From: Purshia tridentata
Lineage: Eukaryota > Streptophyta > Magnoliopsida > Rosales > Rosaceae
NCBI GenBank assembly: GCA_003254885.1
Contig: QANT01001551.1
Span: forward strand, 1 to 64,000
DNA: 64,000 bases
Reading direction: 5' to 3'
The notes beneath the pieces are model-generated. The model was not told the DNA's origin. It ran no database searches and saw only the letters and a program-made list of their open reading frames with translations. Position 1 is the stretch's first letter, and the number at the start of each line of letters is the position of its first letter. The position numbers were made by a program, and so were the translations under genes. This document shows positions 13,501-24,178 of this stretch, piece after piece.

Positions 13501-15295
13501 GTCAATTGATTGTTCTGCACATAGCTGCCACAAATTGAGATGTCATTACAACTGAATGCAGTTGGAATAAAGACTCACAACCGAACGATTTCAAAAGAAA
13601 TCAGCACTTCAAAAAACTCACAGGGAGGAAAGATTGGACAATGAACTGAAGGAATTAGGAATATCACCAGAGAAGTTGTTGAGAGATAGATCCCTGCATG
13701 GAAAAGCATGGAGGCCCAATATATGAACAGACAAAAAGAAAAAATAAAAAATATAAACAATGCAGCCAAAACACTCATGACATCAAACTAGCAGAATACT
13801 TAATGACAAACAAGTGCCAGAGTAAGGAATCTTACAAGGTTGCAAGGCCAATAAGATTAGCAAAAATGTCTCCGATTGCCTGGGATAGCGAGTTATGGCT
13901 AACATTCCTAAAACCATGGGTTTTAAAAATACATCAGAACAGCCTCAAGTTGTTACTGATTTGCATAAAGGAGTAAGTAAAATATCATAAAGTTGAATAT
14001 AGGCAACTCACAAATATTTGAGAGAAACCATGTTGGAAATGGAATAAGGAAAATTCCCACTAAAGTTGTTCCTTGCAAGATTGCTGCACACACACACAAA
14101 AAAAAAGGAAAAAATAAAACATTTTGAGTATCATAGTTAGCAATGTAAAAAGCTGCTAGAAACAAAAGAATGGATAAATTGATGGTTGAACATTACAGGC
14201 TTGTAAGATTTGGAGGTAGTTGATATGGGATTGTATCGTGAAAATTGTTGTCACTCAAATCACTGATAAACACATAGAACTTCAAATTAATACCTCAATA
14301 AATCAATGAAAATGATAGAATTGGATATACCCAATATAAAACTCCCAAAAAATCAAAAGAAGAATGGGGCAATAATATCTCACAATTTTCTCAACGATAA
14401 CAGGTCGGAAAGCAAGTATCCCATAGTTCCAGTGAGTCCTAACCCGGAAACCTCTCTGTTACATCAACAATAAGATAAATTAACAATGTCAATGAAACAA
14501 TTGAACAGTTGAATATAGTTCAAAGCTGCATTTATAAAATATAGAATCATACATTGCAACAACAGCTGAGCCCTCGCAAGTTACCCCTTTCCAAGACTCC
14601 CCACATGGATCACCGCCACTGCTTTTCCAACCAGTTAGCTGAGAGGGACTGTTTACTGATGTGTACATAACCTGAAGAGCTTGAACTGCAATATAAATAA
14701 CAACACCTTCAATTTTCTTGCAAAAAGCTTTTCTACATATACCCTGTATTTATTTTCCTAAAAAACAGCAAAAGAAATTCAAGATTATAAAAAGGGAAAA
14801 AAGAAAAAAACTTTGATGCGTATGTGAAGACCTGAACTAAACTTATGACACGTTATGGTAAATTTCTCATTTTGCCAAGAACCCAACCACATTAAAAGGA
14901 TGGGGAAGACCTACATTTCTTCATTTTCGTATATTATTTTTCTCAGCAAACAAAAAGGGTCTAGACCGTCTAAAGCTTTCATCTTTGAGAAAGAAAATAC
15001 ATAAATAATCAATAAATCAAAAACCCCCAAAGTCAAAATCCAAGAATCCACATTTTGGCAAGCAATACATCCCCAAATCCACAAATCACAAGCTTCACGG
15101 AGTTAAAGCTCAAATCTTTTTAGCAAGAAAAGCAACCACGGTAAGAAAAAAAAATTATAAGAAATAAAAAATACCATCAGAAGCATCAGTGGTGCCACTA
15201 ACGAGAGGCAGAGCAGCAAAGATCGCAGCGACTAACACGAACTCAGTGAGCAGGTGAGTTACAGAGAGCGAGTGAGCAAAGCAGTGATCACGCAT
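10577..15295 (-). CDS. SRF: STRUBBELIG-receptor-family LRR receptor-like kinase
   Basis: Sixteen exons, in transcript order: 15295-15175, 14685-14553, 14455-14384, 14262-14197, 14083-14012, 13907-13836, 13693-13622, 13524-13459, 13369-13304, 13219-12912, 12537-12281, 11932-11661, 11517-11382, 11283-11144, 11009-10853, 10729-10577. Phases close to give 720 residues, the usual SRF length. The order is a signal peptide (about 1-35), the SRF N-terminal block ending in the [13 protein letters not shown] cysteine motif, about six LRRs encoded by 66- or 72-nt exons, a proline-rich juxtamembrane region (257-268), a membrane helix (about 299-326) and a kinase domain with K440. The catalytic loop reads HRNFKSAN, with N540 where active kinases have Asp, and DFG is replaced by DCG (558-560). 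This fits the known atypical, probably inactive kinases of the family. SRFs act at the plasma membrane in tissue patterning and cell-wall or immune signalling. The C-terminal end resembles the SRF1/SRF3 subgroup, a tentative placing. Confidence 0.95.
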
Positions 15296-15307
15296 TGTAG
15301 TGTTCGC

Positions 15308-15342
<35 letters not shown>

Positions 15343-15964
15343 AGATGAGGCGGGGCACATGCAAGAGCACCATGGACTCGCAGGCCTATAAGAGTAGGAA
15401 ATGCTTGAGAAGGAGATGGGTAGCAGTACCAAGAGGCATTGATGCCAATAAAGAAAGGGACAGATACTTCAGAGAGTGCGATGGAGATTCGAAGCTTGAG
15501 TAATTAAGAGAGAGAGAAACAAATAAAAGTGTGTGTGTGTGTGTGTGGGTGGGTTGTGTCGAGTCTGTCAACTGAGTCTGTGTGTGAGTACGTTGTGTCG
15601 GCGAAAAAAGGAAAGAAATTAAAAAATGGGAAATGGAGAAATGAAATGGAAACAAAGGAGGGGTGGTTTGGAGTAGGCAAGCAACGTATGACTCTTTTTT
15701 TAGGAAGGTCCCTCACTCTCTCCGACTCTGACTCTTCAAGTATTACTCATTTTCTGATCCTCTGCTTTTCGCCTATCTTTTTCTGTTGGCCATTTTGCTT
15801 GGCTCTTGCCACGTGTTGATAATAGATCCTTGTTGAACTCAGATGTTGATGTTGATGTTTTTTAAATTAATCGACAAGCATTTGTATTAAATGCATCATC
15901 TACTTCAAATCTTCAATTAAAAAATATATATTATTTACTAAATCAAATAATTATTGAAATTAAA
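15296..15964. promoter_or_regulatory. SRF promoter/leader with GA and GT microsatellites and a G-box
   Basis: This is the upstream region of the leftward SRF gene. A (GA)n tract at about 15307-15339 lies within 15-45 bases of the start codon, so it is probably in the 5' leader. A (GT)n tract sits at about 15529-15547. A CACGTG G-box core lies at about 15810-15815 within GCCACGTGTTG, about 515 bases upstream of the ATG. GA tracts can bind plant GAGA/BPC factors, but that role is inference here. Confidence 0.5.
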
Positions 15965-16450
15965 AGTTAATTACAATTATATATCTCAACTATACACTAT
16001 TTTTTAATTTGATACTCAAATTTAAAAAATTGTATTAGAGTATCTCAACTACGAAATCTCGTCAACTAAATAACTCTATTAGTCTTTCTGTCAAAAAAGT
16101 TATTAACTGCTAACGTGGCATACACAAACTCTATTATTTGACTTAAAAAATAAATTAACTATTCTATAACTGTTTTCAGCTCACCCAAATCGTAAAACAC
16201 TTGCAATTCAATACCCACCTCGCCCTGGTTCAAACCTTCCATGTCTCTCTCTAAAACTTTTATTGCACCTCCACGCAACGTGTCGCTGGTATGCTTTACC
16301 TAAATGGTAGGGCCTGTGTGTGCTACATTAGTAGTTAATAATTTTTTTTACAGAAAGACTAACAGAGGTAATTAGGTAGTGATATTTCGTAGTTTGAGGT
16401 ACGAAGTTGAAAAGTAATATATAGTTAAAGTATATAATTGTAATTAAACC
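15965..16450. mobile_element. Nonautonomous inverted-repeat element (MITE/foldback), about 485 bp
   Basis: The ends are imperfect long inverted repeats. The left arm (from TTAATTACAATTATATA at 15968 to about 16130) is matched by the reverse complement of about 16310-16450. Shared blocks include CAACTACGAAAT/CAAACTACGAAAT, TTAGTCTTTCTGT and TTATTAACT. Arms of about 130-160 bp enclose a central segment of about 170 bp without coding potential. A target-site duplication could not be fixed because the flanks are A/T-rich. The superfamily is unassigned; long TIRs would fit a Mutator-like MITE. Confidence 0.7.
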
Positions 16451-17321
16451 AAAAATTAATTCTAAAAATAAATTATTCTAAAGTCTAATGATAAACAAAC
16501 TCACCTAAAATGTTATAATGATAAATAAGTTCACTTTGTACAAAATAAAACTCGCATTATGTTTAAGCACTCAATGGATTTTTTATATTAAAGAAACTAA
16601 GAAAATTGTCATTATTGCATAGTGACACAATAATTGTTGTCAAACCGTCAATTAATCACAATATAATACAAGTTTTTTTGCAATTCAAATAGTTATTGTC
16701 TAACAATAATGCTTGTCGAGCGTTTGGTAAACAATGCTAAGCGCTTGATATTATTCATCAAGCGCTCAGTGACTTTCATATCGTACGCTTCTCATCAAAA
16801 TAGATCGGTCGAAATTTTTCGTACACGCAAATTGGATTATTACCTAATATATAAAGTAGACTTTTAAAAAAATAACCCGAAATTCTAATGGACAATAGTC
16901 ATAATTACTTTTGACATAAATGTATTAAACGTGGAAAAATGGATGATTGCGCTTTTGGTATTATATGTTTTTTTTCAAAGAAAATTATGTATTTAAACCT
17001 TAAATAACAATGATGAGTACCTTTTTAACAATTGAAACAAAAGACTGCATTACCAATTTGCAAAATTGATTTGTTGACCCATTATTTAAGTATTTGTTTC
17101 ACCTAATCTCTCACTAGTCACTAGTGAGGATTTGACAGCTATGTACGGGTTTGTTCATTTTTAATGAAAATTTATCAACGGAGGAGGATAAGGGCCGATT
17201 GGGCCAACAAGCCTTCCACATCGTCTACCCCCGACAAGTAATGCAACGAAACTATATTACTTTATGATAACAGACTAATAAATTCACTTAAAAATTAAAA
17301 CAATATTGTTTTCTTAAGAGT
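16451..17321. other. Gene-free AT-rich region
   Basis: No coding frames, RNA genes or recognised repeats were seen here. The segment ends with the left copy of the target duplication that flanks the next element (17313-17320). Confidence 0.6.
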
Positions 17322-18483
17322 AAGGTGTTAAATTTCAAAATTTTCAGTGAAATTTCGTTTTTAGAAGGGGATGAAATTTTGAAAGCTTCCCTAAAAAATT
17401 TCTCAAAATTTTCGAAATGAGATTCAAACCCTAAAATTAAAATCACAATTACACAAAATTGGTACATAAGACCTTAGGGAATGAAAGCCTACGGTGAGGT
17501 AATGAAAACCCACAAAAAAAAATGGTGATCGAAGCTTGGAGGTGGTCGAAATCGGCGTAAGAATCTGACGGTGTCACAATTTAATTTCGCATTTTTCAAC
17601 GCCTGTGGTGGCTGGTCGGCGTGGCGGAAGGGCAAGAGAAGATGGTCGGCGCCTGGAGGTCTCGTTGGTGGCCTTGGGTTGGCCGGAAAAGGTTAGGCTG
17701 GTGGTCAGAATTTTTGGTGGTGTGACTGTGCGAAGGAGGAAGAGAAATAGAAAAAAGAAAGAAGAAGACCAAGGCACGGGCTGCAGGGAGAGAAGGGAAA
17801 AAAAGAAAAGGAAGGAAAAAAAAAAGAAAGGAAAAAAAAATGAAGCAAAAGACAAAAAAGGAAGGAAAAGAAAAAAGGAAAGAAAAAAAAGGAAAAAAAG
17901 AAGGAAAGAAAAAAAAAGAAAAAAATTTAGGATTGATTGAGATTTGAGGCATTTAGGCAATTGGGAAAAAAAAAGGTTTGGAATTTTGTATAAGATTTTA
18001 TTTAGTCTTTTAATTTTGGAGTTTCATTTGGTCTTTTGCTTTGGGTTTTCGTTTTTTTTTTTTATAATTTCTAAACATATACTTCTATACAAAAATAATA
18101 TTTAAAAATACCCTAAAAGGCCTAAATCTCTAATATCTTATATATTATCCTAAAAAATATAAAATATAAATAATATACTAATTCATTTATTAATTATACT
18201 AATTTTATTTAACTGTATATTTGTCTTCAGCGTACATTATAATCACTTTAACACATAAAACCTATTATAAAATTTGGTTTTTTTAATATTTTTTATCAAT
18301 ATAGTAGATTATATGTTAAATAAACATATAATAAAGTTTCATTTAAAATTTCTGTATTTTAATAGCAATTTCCGTCATTTCTCTCAAAACCCTAGCGAAA
18401 TCAAAATTTTCTCGAAATTTTCGTCAAAATTTCCATTGAAACTTTCATCGAAAATTTCCACATAACCGAAATTTAACTTCTTG
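17322..18483. mobile_element. Nonautonomous hAT-like DNA element with 8-bp target duplication
   Basis: CTTAAGAG occurs at 17313-17320 and again at 18484-18491, immediately outside imperfect terminal inverted repeats. The left end reads TAAGGTGTTAAATTTC and the right end, reverse complemented, CAAGAAGTTAAATTTC (13 of 16 match). Subterminal AAATTTCG/AAAATTTTCG motifs recur in opposite orientation at both ends (17328-17430 and 18380-18470). The 8-bp duplication and TIR form suit the hAT superfamily; a 9-bp Mutator-type reading is possible, but the ninth base differs. The inside holds no transposase. It contains a GC-rich patch (about 17575-17740) and a 180-bp purine tract (about 17755-17935). 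Confidence 0.7.
17755..17935 (+). repeat. Polypurine (A/G) low-complexity tract
   Basis: About 180 bases are almost only A and G, mainly AAGGAAAGAAAAA-like units. The open frames it creates on both strands (Lys/Arg/Glu-rich on +, Phe/Leu-rich on -) are composition artefacts. The tract lies inside the hAT-like element and presumably amplified within it. Confidence 0.85.
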
Positions 18484-18492
18484 CTTAAGAGA

Positions 18493-20097
18493 GATTATTT
18501 TGATCGAACAATTATTTAACTTAATGGTTGATGCTCATTTATTGAGTTATTAATTTTAAAATTTACAAATCCACTCTAAAAGTTACTATACAAAATCTTT
18601 TACAATTGCTCATAATTTGTCCATTATTTGAATACTTTACACTTAAAAAACCAAGGTATTCCTAAACTAATACATTACCCTTTTTTTAGGATAATTTAAT
18701 TGAATAACCATTTTTAATCCTCTTTAAGTTTTTTTGACCCTAGTAAGAAAAAACTTATTTTTTGAACCTTTTTTTTATAAAACATCTATAAAAGCCCAAG
18801 TCTTGACAAATCAGAGGTGGGAGAGATAGGAGAGATGCAGGTGAGGGGTAGGGTGGCGCAGTGGTACGCAAGTCGACGGTATCGTCGACTATCCCGACGA
18901 TTTGGGTTTTCCATATCGCCACCACCACTGACAAGCGTCAAATCAGTAAAGGACTGCTGTCGTCGATTCGGTATCCTCCCACTTTGGTATATACTCGGTA
19001 TTTTTCGATCAATTCGTTGGATTTTTTAGACATATTAGTAGGATTTCCCACCTCTAGCACCAACTACCAAGAAGATCAACCTAAAATGACAAAAATGTGT
19101 TGTTGTGAAATGGTAGGTAATAGATAAGTAATGCTAAGGTGTACTATATTTTGGTACACAAGATGGTACCAAAATGTGGTACACCTAGTATTTCCCATAG
19201 AGAAGTAAGAAGTAAGAACTAAGAGCCCTAGCATGTTTAATTTCATATTTTTGGTTATAATGAGAAACGAACTAATGAAGAGCCATTTTCAGCCCTCCTA
19301 GCTGGTGATTTGGGTTCCATTTGAGTACATCCCATGACCAATTTAGACTATAATCATTAATCAATTCAAATGAAAAAAAATGGATCAATTCACTTTAGAA
19401 TCACAAATCAAATCCCAAATCACTTATTGCTACTTTTTATTTTTATTTTTTTGGCTTGCACCTGAGGCGTGTACTAAATGCAATAATATCTGATTTTGGC
19501 ATACATCTTCTTCTAAAGATAAAGGGAGTGTACAAAGAATTCAATTTCAAACTTTTCGGAGGAATACTGATGTGTATATATGGAAGTAGTTCGGCTCATA
19601 TGAGATCGAGACAACACAATCTTTGAATTTGTAGTCTCTCACTTATTCCTTTAAAAAATTGGCCCGAGGAACATCATTTAATAGCTACACTGTGTTCTAA
19701 GCCTTTGGTTAGACTGAAGAAGGTTAAGTCAATATTAATTGGAATGAGAAAGCAAACTTACAATTAAAGTTGAAAAGTGGTATTGGATGTGTACAGAGTA
19801 CATGCAGTGTGTTCTAAGCCTTCGATAACCAATGTGTGACTTGTGAAGTTGTTAGACGACCAACTTGCAAAATTTTGTTCCTTTCCAAGTTCGATAATAT
19901 TGGATATGAATGTGAAGGCATTGAACTGCCCGTGATCGAATCTGATCTGCCTTAGAATATTCCTTCACCAAATATAAAATAAGAGACAACTGGTCAGTAC
20001 TCGTAAAAGCATGCATTTATCTCTGTTTGTTCGTTCACAAGCTACCTAGCTACCTTATAATTACTTATTATATATAGTGTTTTTCATTGTTTGCCAC

Positions 20098-20136
<39 letters not shown>

Positions 20137-20756
20137 GGAGCAGGTTTCCTTCTTTACTGCCTAAAATTTATGCAGCATTTATTAATTGTACTTCTTCTTG
20201 GTTGGTAAACGGAATAAACTTGAAAGTCATATGATGAACAGAAAGATCGATATTATTGATCTAAACTTGATATTTTATGATTAAATCACTTTCCATTCAT
20301 ATTATATATGTTTACTAGAATATTTATTTCACTATAATTCGTTGGACCAAATACTCAACCTATAAAAATTACTTACTACATGTACAGTCTACGTTACTAC
20401 GTATAGTCATATTAATTCAATCCAATGTGAGCTGTAACGTTAGACACGTTGCATGCATGTCCCCACGTAATAACTCTCTTCTCCTTTGTCTCAGAAATAC
20501 CAATAAAAACGATCGGATTACAATAATGGCCGATTGGACAAGAAAATTGTCATACTCTACCAACCAGACACCCATTAAATTAAAGTGGGTCATGCATTCG
20601 TGAATCGTAACTTTTATTTTCGAAAAGTTAGAGGAAGAGCATTAACAGCTCAATCATACTCACCATTTCACCATTCTTATGCAATAACCAATCACAATAG
20701 CTCACATAGAGCTCAATCCCTTTAATGTAACAAAACACATACTATATATATGTATA
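18493..20756. other. Gene-poor region with a tiny hairpin and a (GA)n tract
   Basis: No gene was recognised. It contains a 55-bp hairpin (19134-19188) and a (GA)n microsatellite at about 20099-20139 with one AAA interruption. An unassigned patch at about 18850-19060 is GC-richer than its surroundings and includes GTGGCGCAGTGGTACGC, loosely like a tRNA A-box. Confidence 0.6.
19134..19188. repeat. Miniature 55-bp hairpin repeat
   Basis: Arms of about 23-24 bases, beginning CTAAGGTGTAC and ending GTACACCTAG, pair around a short loop of about 7 bases. The inner TTTTGGTAC/GTACCAAAA halves match perfectly, with two or three mismatches and a one-base indel elsewhere. This may be a very small MITE derivative or the remnant tip of one. 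Confidence 0.6.
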
Positions 20757-21158
20757 CAGCAAGGATCCATTGTGGGATTCTCACAAACTTTTAGTTTGTG
20801 GGATCCCCCTTGTGGGGCCCACACGAGTTGTTTTGTGTTGATCTGAACTGTTCATTTTTTTCATCTCCATTAATAGATCATCTTTGCAAAAAATTAACCA
20901 AATCGGAAATCATTTGCCTATCTAATTTTGATCAAACAAATGGATGAACCAAATATTTTTTATGAAACCGTCCATTTGTTTGGTCAAAGTTAAATAGGCA
21001 AATGGTTTCCCATTTGGCTAATTTTTTGCAAGGATGATCTATCAATAGAGATGTAAAAAATGAACGGTTCGGATCGATACAAAACACCTCGTGTAGGCCC
21101 CACAAGGGGGATCCCACAAACTTCTAATTTGTGGGAATCCCACAATGGATCCTTCCTG
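20757..21158. mobile_element. Near-perfect foldback element, about 402 bp
   Basis: The sequence from CAGCAAGGATCCATTG to CAATGGATCCTTCCTG forms one long hairpin. Arms of about 185 bp run to a loop near 20945-20970. Paired blocks include GGATCCATTGTGGGATTC, GGGATCCCCCTTGTGGGGCC, TAATTTTTTGCAA and CAAATGG. Nested mini-palindromes (ACAAACT...AGTTTGT) sit near both ends. The flanks are TA-rich, so a TA target duplication fits but is not decisive. No transposase is present. The high arm identity suggests recent activity or maintenance. A transcript would fold into a dsRNA suitable for Dicer. Confidence 0.85.
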
Positions 21159-24100
21159 TATATATATATATTAGTCTAACTAGTAATTTGGTGAAGGCAA
21201 ACTCATATATATTGATCAAATTTAGGCTGTGCCAAGTAGTTGAAATTAGGGTTTAAAAATATCATGCAAGTCGATGTTGCTGAAGACTTTTGACATAAAC
21301 CCTAGATGCTCGTGAAACCAATGCTTATAAGTCCCCAGTACATCTCACAAAGTCACAACCTTCGCACTTCTCCCTTACTTCAATATAATAACTATCATAT
21401 ATGCCTAAGCTAATTTATATATAACTAAAAGCTAGTAGTCTAGAACAAATGGAATACTCTGGTCGATAAATGGCGCTACTTTTAGTAAAGTACTCTGCTC
21501 GATATAACGCCCACTTGTTTTCTTAATTTTTTTTTTCTTCCCTGGGTGAAGAGATATAGAACAAATGGAATACATATTCTAATTAAGGAAAAAACGATGC
21601 ATATCAATTTATCACAAAGATCGAGTTGGTGCTTTTGGATGATGAGAAAGAGAGCCAAATTAAGTACTTAATTTATAATGTGATGAAGTATCATGTGTTA
21701 TCTTTCTTTGCTTAATTTCTTGCATTGCAAATATCAATTCCATATATAGCCACATGGTTTGGGAGAAAAGTTGTTACAAGTAGCATTTCCTATATCTATA
21801 TATATAATCAATATATGTACGTGAGGCTTTATACATGTTTAATGTTTTCACAACTAGTAAATATTCATCGCATTCATACATATGTTGGTGAAATCAAATC
21901 AAAATGATCGATGAATATATCATATCCAAACTGAATCCCATCATTAATTTCTCTAGAATTTAGAAGAAGAACGGAAAAGAGAGAGGATCAAAGGTTAATT
22001 AAAGTTGTAACTTTATCTTTTTTACCTTTAATTTCATTAAAGACCTGGTTAATTAGGTTTAACCACTAATTAGTAAGTTACTTAAGAATCATATGATGTA
22101 TGCAGTGGTGAATTGTCCGTTGCATGACCAGTACTATGCATGCATATATAGCAGCATTACATGGGTTTATACATTTTATTGAAATGAGTTCATTCTTAAA
22201 TGTTTCGTAGAGTTCATCATGAATAAGCTCATCCTTCTTTCCGTTTTAGGGGGACCATACGTAGCTAGCATTGTTCTTATTATTATTATTTTTTTTAGTG
22301 TTGTGTATTTAATGAGTTCATGTAATTATATAGGTAGCATAAAGTAATATCATTAATTTATTCTCTTAAGTAGTACTGGCCACCAAAAAGTAAATCCCAA
22401 ATTTTGGATATTATTACAATTTTTATATACTAGAATTTAGAAATACATAGGGTATACATATAATTAAAAATGTAAGAAAAAATAATATGAAAAAATAATA
22501 AATTAGTGTATATCCATCATATCCATGATACATTTTAGATTTATTTGGATATTTCTAGTATTACTGATCTCTTCCTTCTTTTTTTGTGAGGTTTTTATAT
22601 TTCTTTGTTCTTTTCTCCCTAGCAAATGAAGAGATAACTAGTACCCCAGAGTATAATAATGTGACAGCTTGGTGTGTCACCTCAGGTACTTATGTTTCGT
22701 TAATGTCTGAGCTGACAATTAATATATAGACGGCAAGAGTCAAAAACCGTGCAGCAATGCCAGCATATATATATAGAAGAATTGTACTCTAACTTTGAAA
22801 TTTTCAATCATATATATGATCTTGTTTATTAAGATTTAAGACTACAAGTCTACAAGTGGCAAATCCACAAATAGGTAGGTAAATATTCAGTTATATATGA
22901 ACAAGTATAGCAAATATTCTTTCTCCATTATTTTTAGCAAAAATTAGAGCTTATGAATCATGGGTATAATTACAGTTGTGTGAGTATCTGCTGTATATTA
23001 GGATCATCACACCACTGTTTCAAATCTCTTGCAAGCCCTAATATTTAACTCCAACATCCTTTTCGACAAAAAATAAAACAAAAAATTCGATCACCATTTC
23101 AAGAACCAGCGAGCAGCGGAACAAGACAAATCATCTAGGAATTTCCACCGGAGGTTGTATTTGACTTATTTATCAATGCAAAAGGCAAGGGCATCCTCTT
23201 ATATTCTAACTTCTAATAAGTTGTAATTAATAATTACGGATGAGATCATGGTTGTTTGATATAGACAAATGCTCAAGATAATAACTAAATAAATAGTTTA
23301 TAAAAAATATTGATCGATTCATTCTTTAGAAGAGTTAAGAGGAAGAAGAAGTAAAAACAAAAAATAAATAAATAAGAAAAATTCATATACCACACTGCAA
23401 GTGTGGATAGATGAAGTCAGCTGTGTGATAATCACTTGACGAACAAGTTGGTAATTAACAGGGTGTGATTGCTTTGTAATATCTCTACGAATATATAGTA
23501 AAATATATATGAAATTTAATAAGTTTTCACTACTAGCTATATATGGCAATTTGTCGTATGCCAATTGTCTTTCATTGTTGTCATCATCGTTATTGTTATT
23601 ATCTTCACTTTCACGTTGACCCAGAAAATGCACTTTAAAAAACTTGTTAAGTACTGTCAAATTACTACAAAAAGCTTTGTTAGCAAGCTACATGAATATT
23701 TTAATCACTTTTATTATGAAGACAGAGCCAGAAATATAGTTTAATTGTGAAAAGTTACCTACAAATAAAACTTGAAATTATTGTAAATCATGACTAATTA
23801 GAGAAACCTTTTTCCTGGTTAAAGATCGAGACACTAGCACGGGAAGACTGGAAATTACGATTCTATGCGTGTTCATGATGTCATTTAGTTTATAAGCTTC
23901 TGCAATTAGCTTTCATATGTGTTTTTCCATTTTTGATATATCTACCGTAGTGAGAAGCATGTGATTGACGTAGGAATGAATAAATGCTTTACTACGTACT
24001 GATTGAAAGAGATGATTCATTAACCATTCATTGAGGAAGACTTAAACCAGTACATATCACTTGGTAGAACTCATAAAACCATCTTTCAATTACAACAAAA

Positions 24101-24178
24101 GCACAAATACTAAACCAACTTTCACCAAAATAGCCTGAAAGACTAGACATGGTACGTACTTGGCAAGTAATAATCATC
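21159..24178. other. Gene-free AT-rich region, 3 kb
   Basis: No convincing coding frame, tRNA or known repeat. Short open frames have AT-driven composition and no splice-compatible partners. The right end (about 24010-24178) is probably the 3' untranslated region of PTAC16. Confidence 0.6.

Noticed and set aside
15300-15819. Several short frames on both strands over the GA/GT tracts before SRF
   Set aside because: They read through (GA)n and (GT)n microsatellites and have no protein likeness.
17574-17960. Phe/Leu-rich minus-strand frames of 118-128 codons
   Set aside because: They are the translation of a polypurine tract inside a DNA element, with no protein-like composition.
18850-18910. 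Possible SINE head (GTGGCGCAGTGGTACGC)
   Set aside because: An A-box-like word is present, but no convincing B-box at the right spacing and no flanking duplication.
23319-23660. 113-codon minus-strand frame in the 3-kb gene-free region
   Set aside because: Asn/Asp run and hydrophobic end come from microsatellite-like and AT-rich DNA; no family likeness and no upstream exon.
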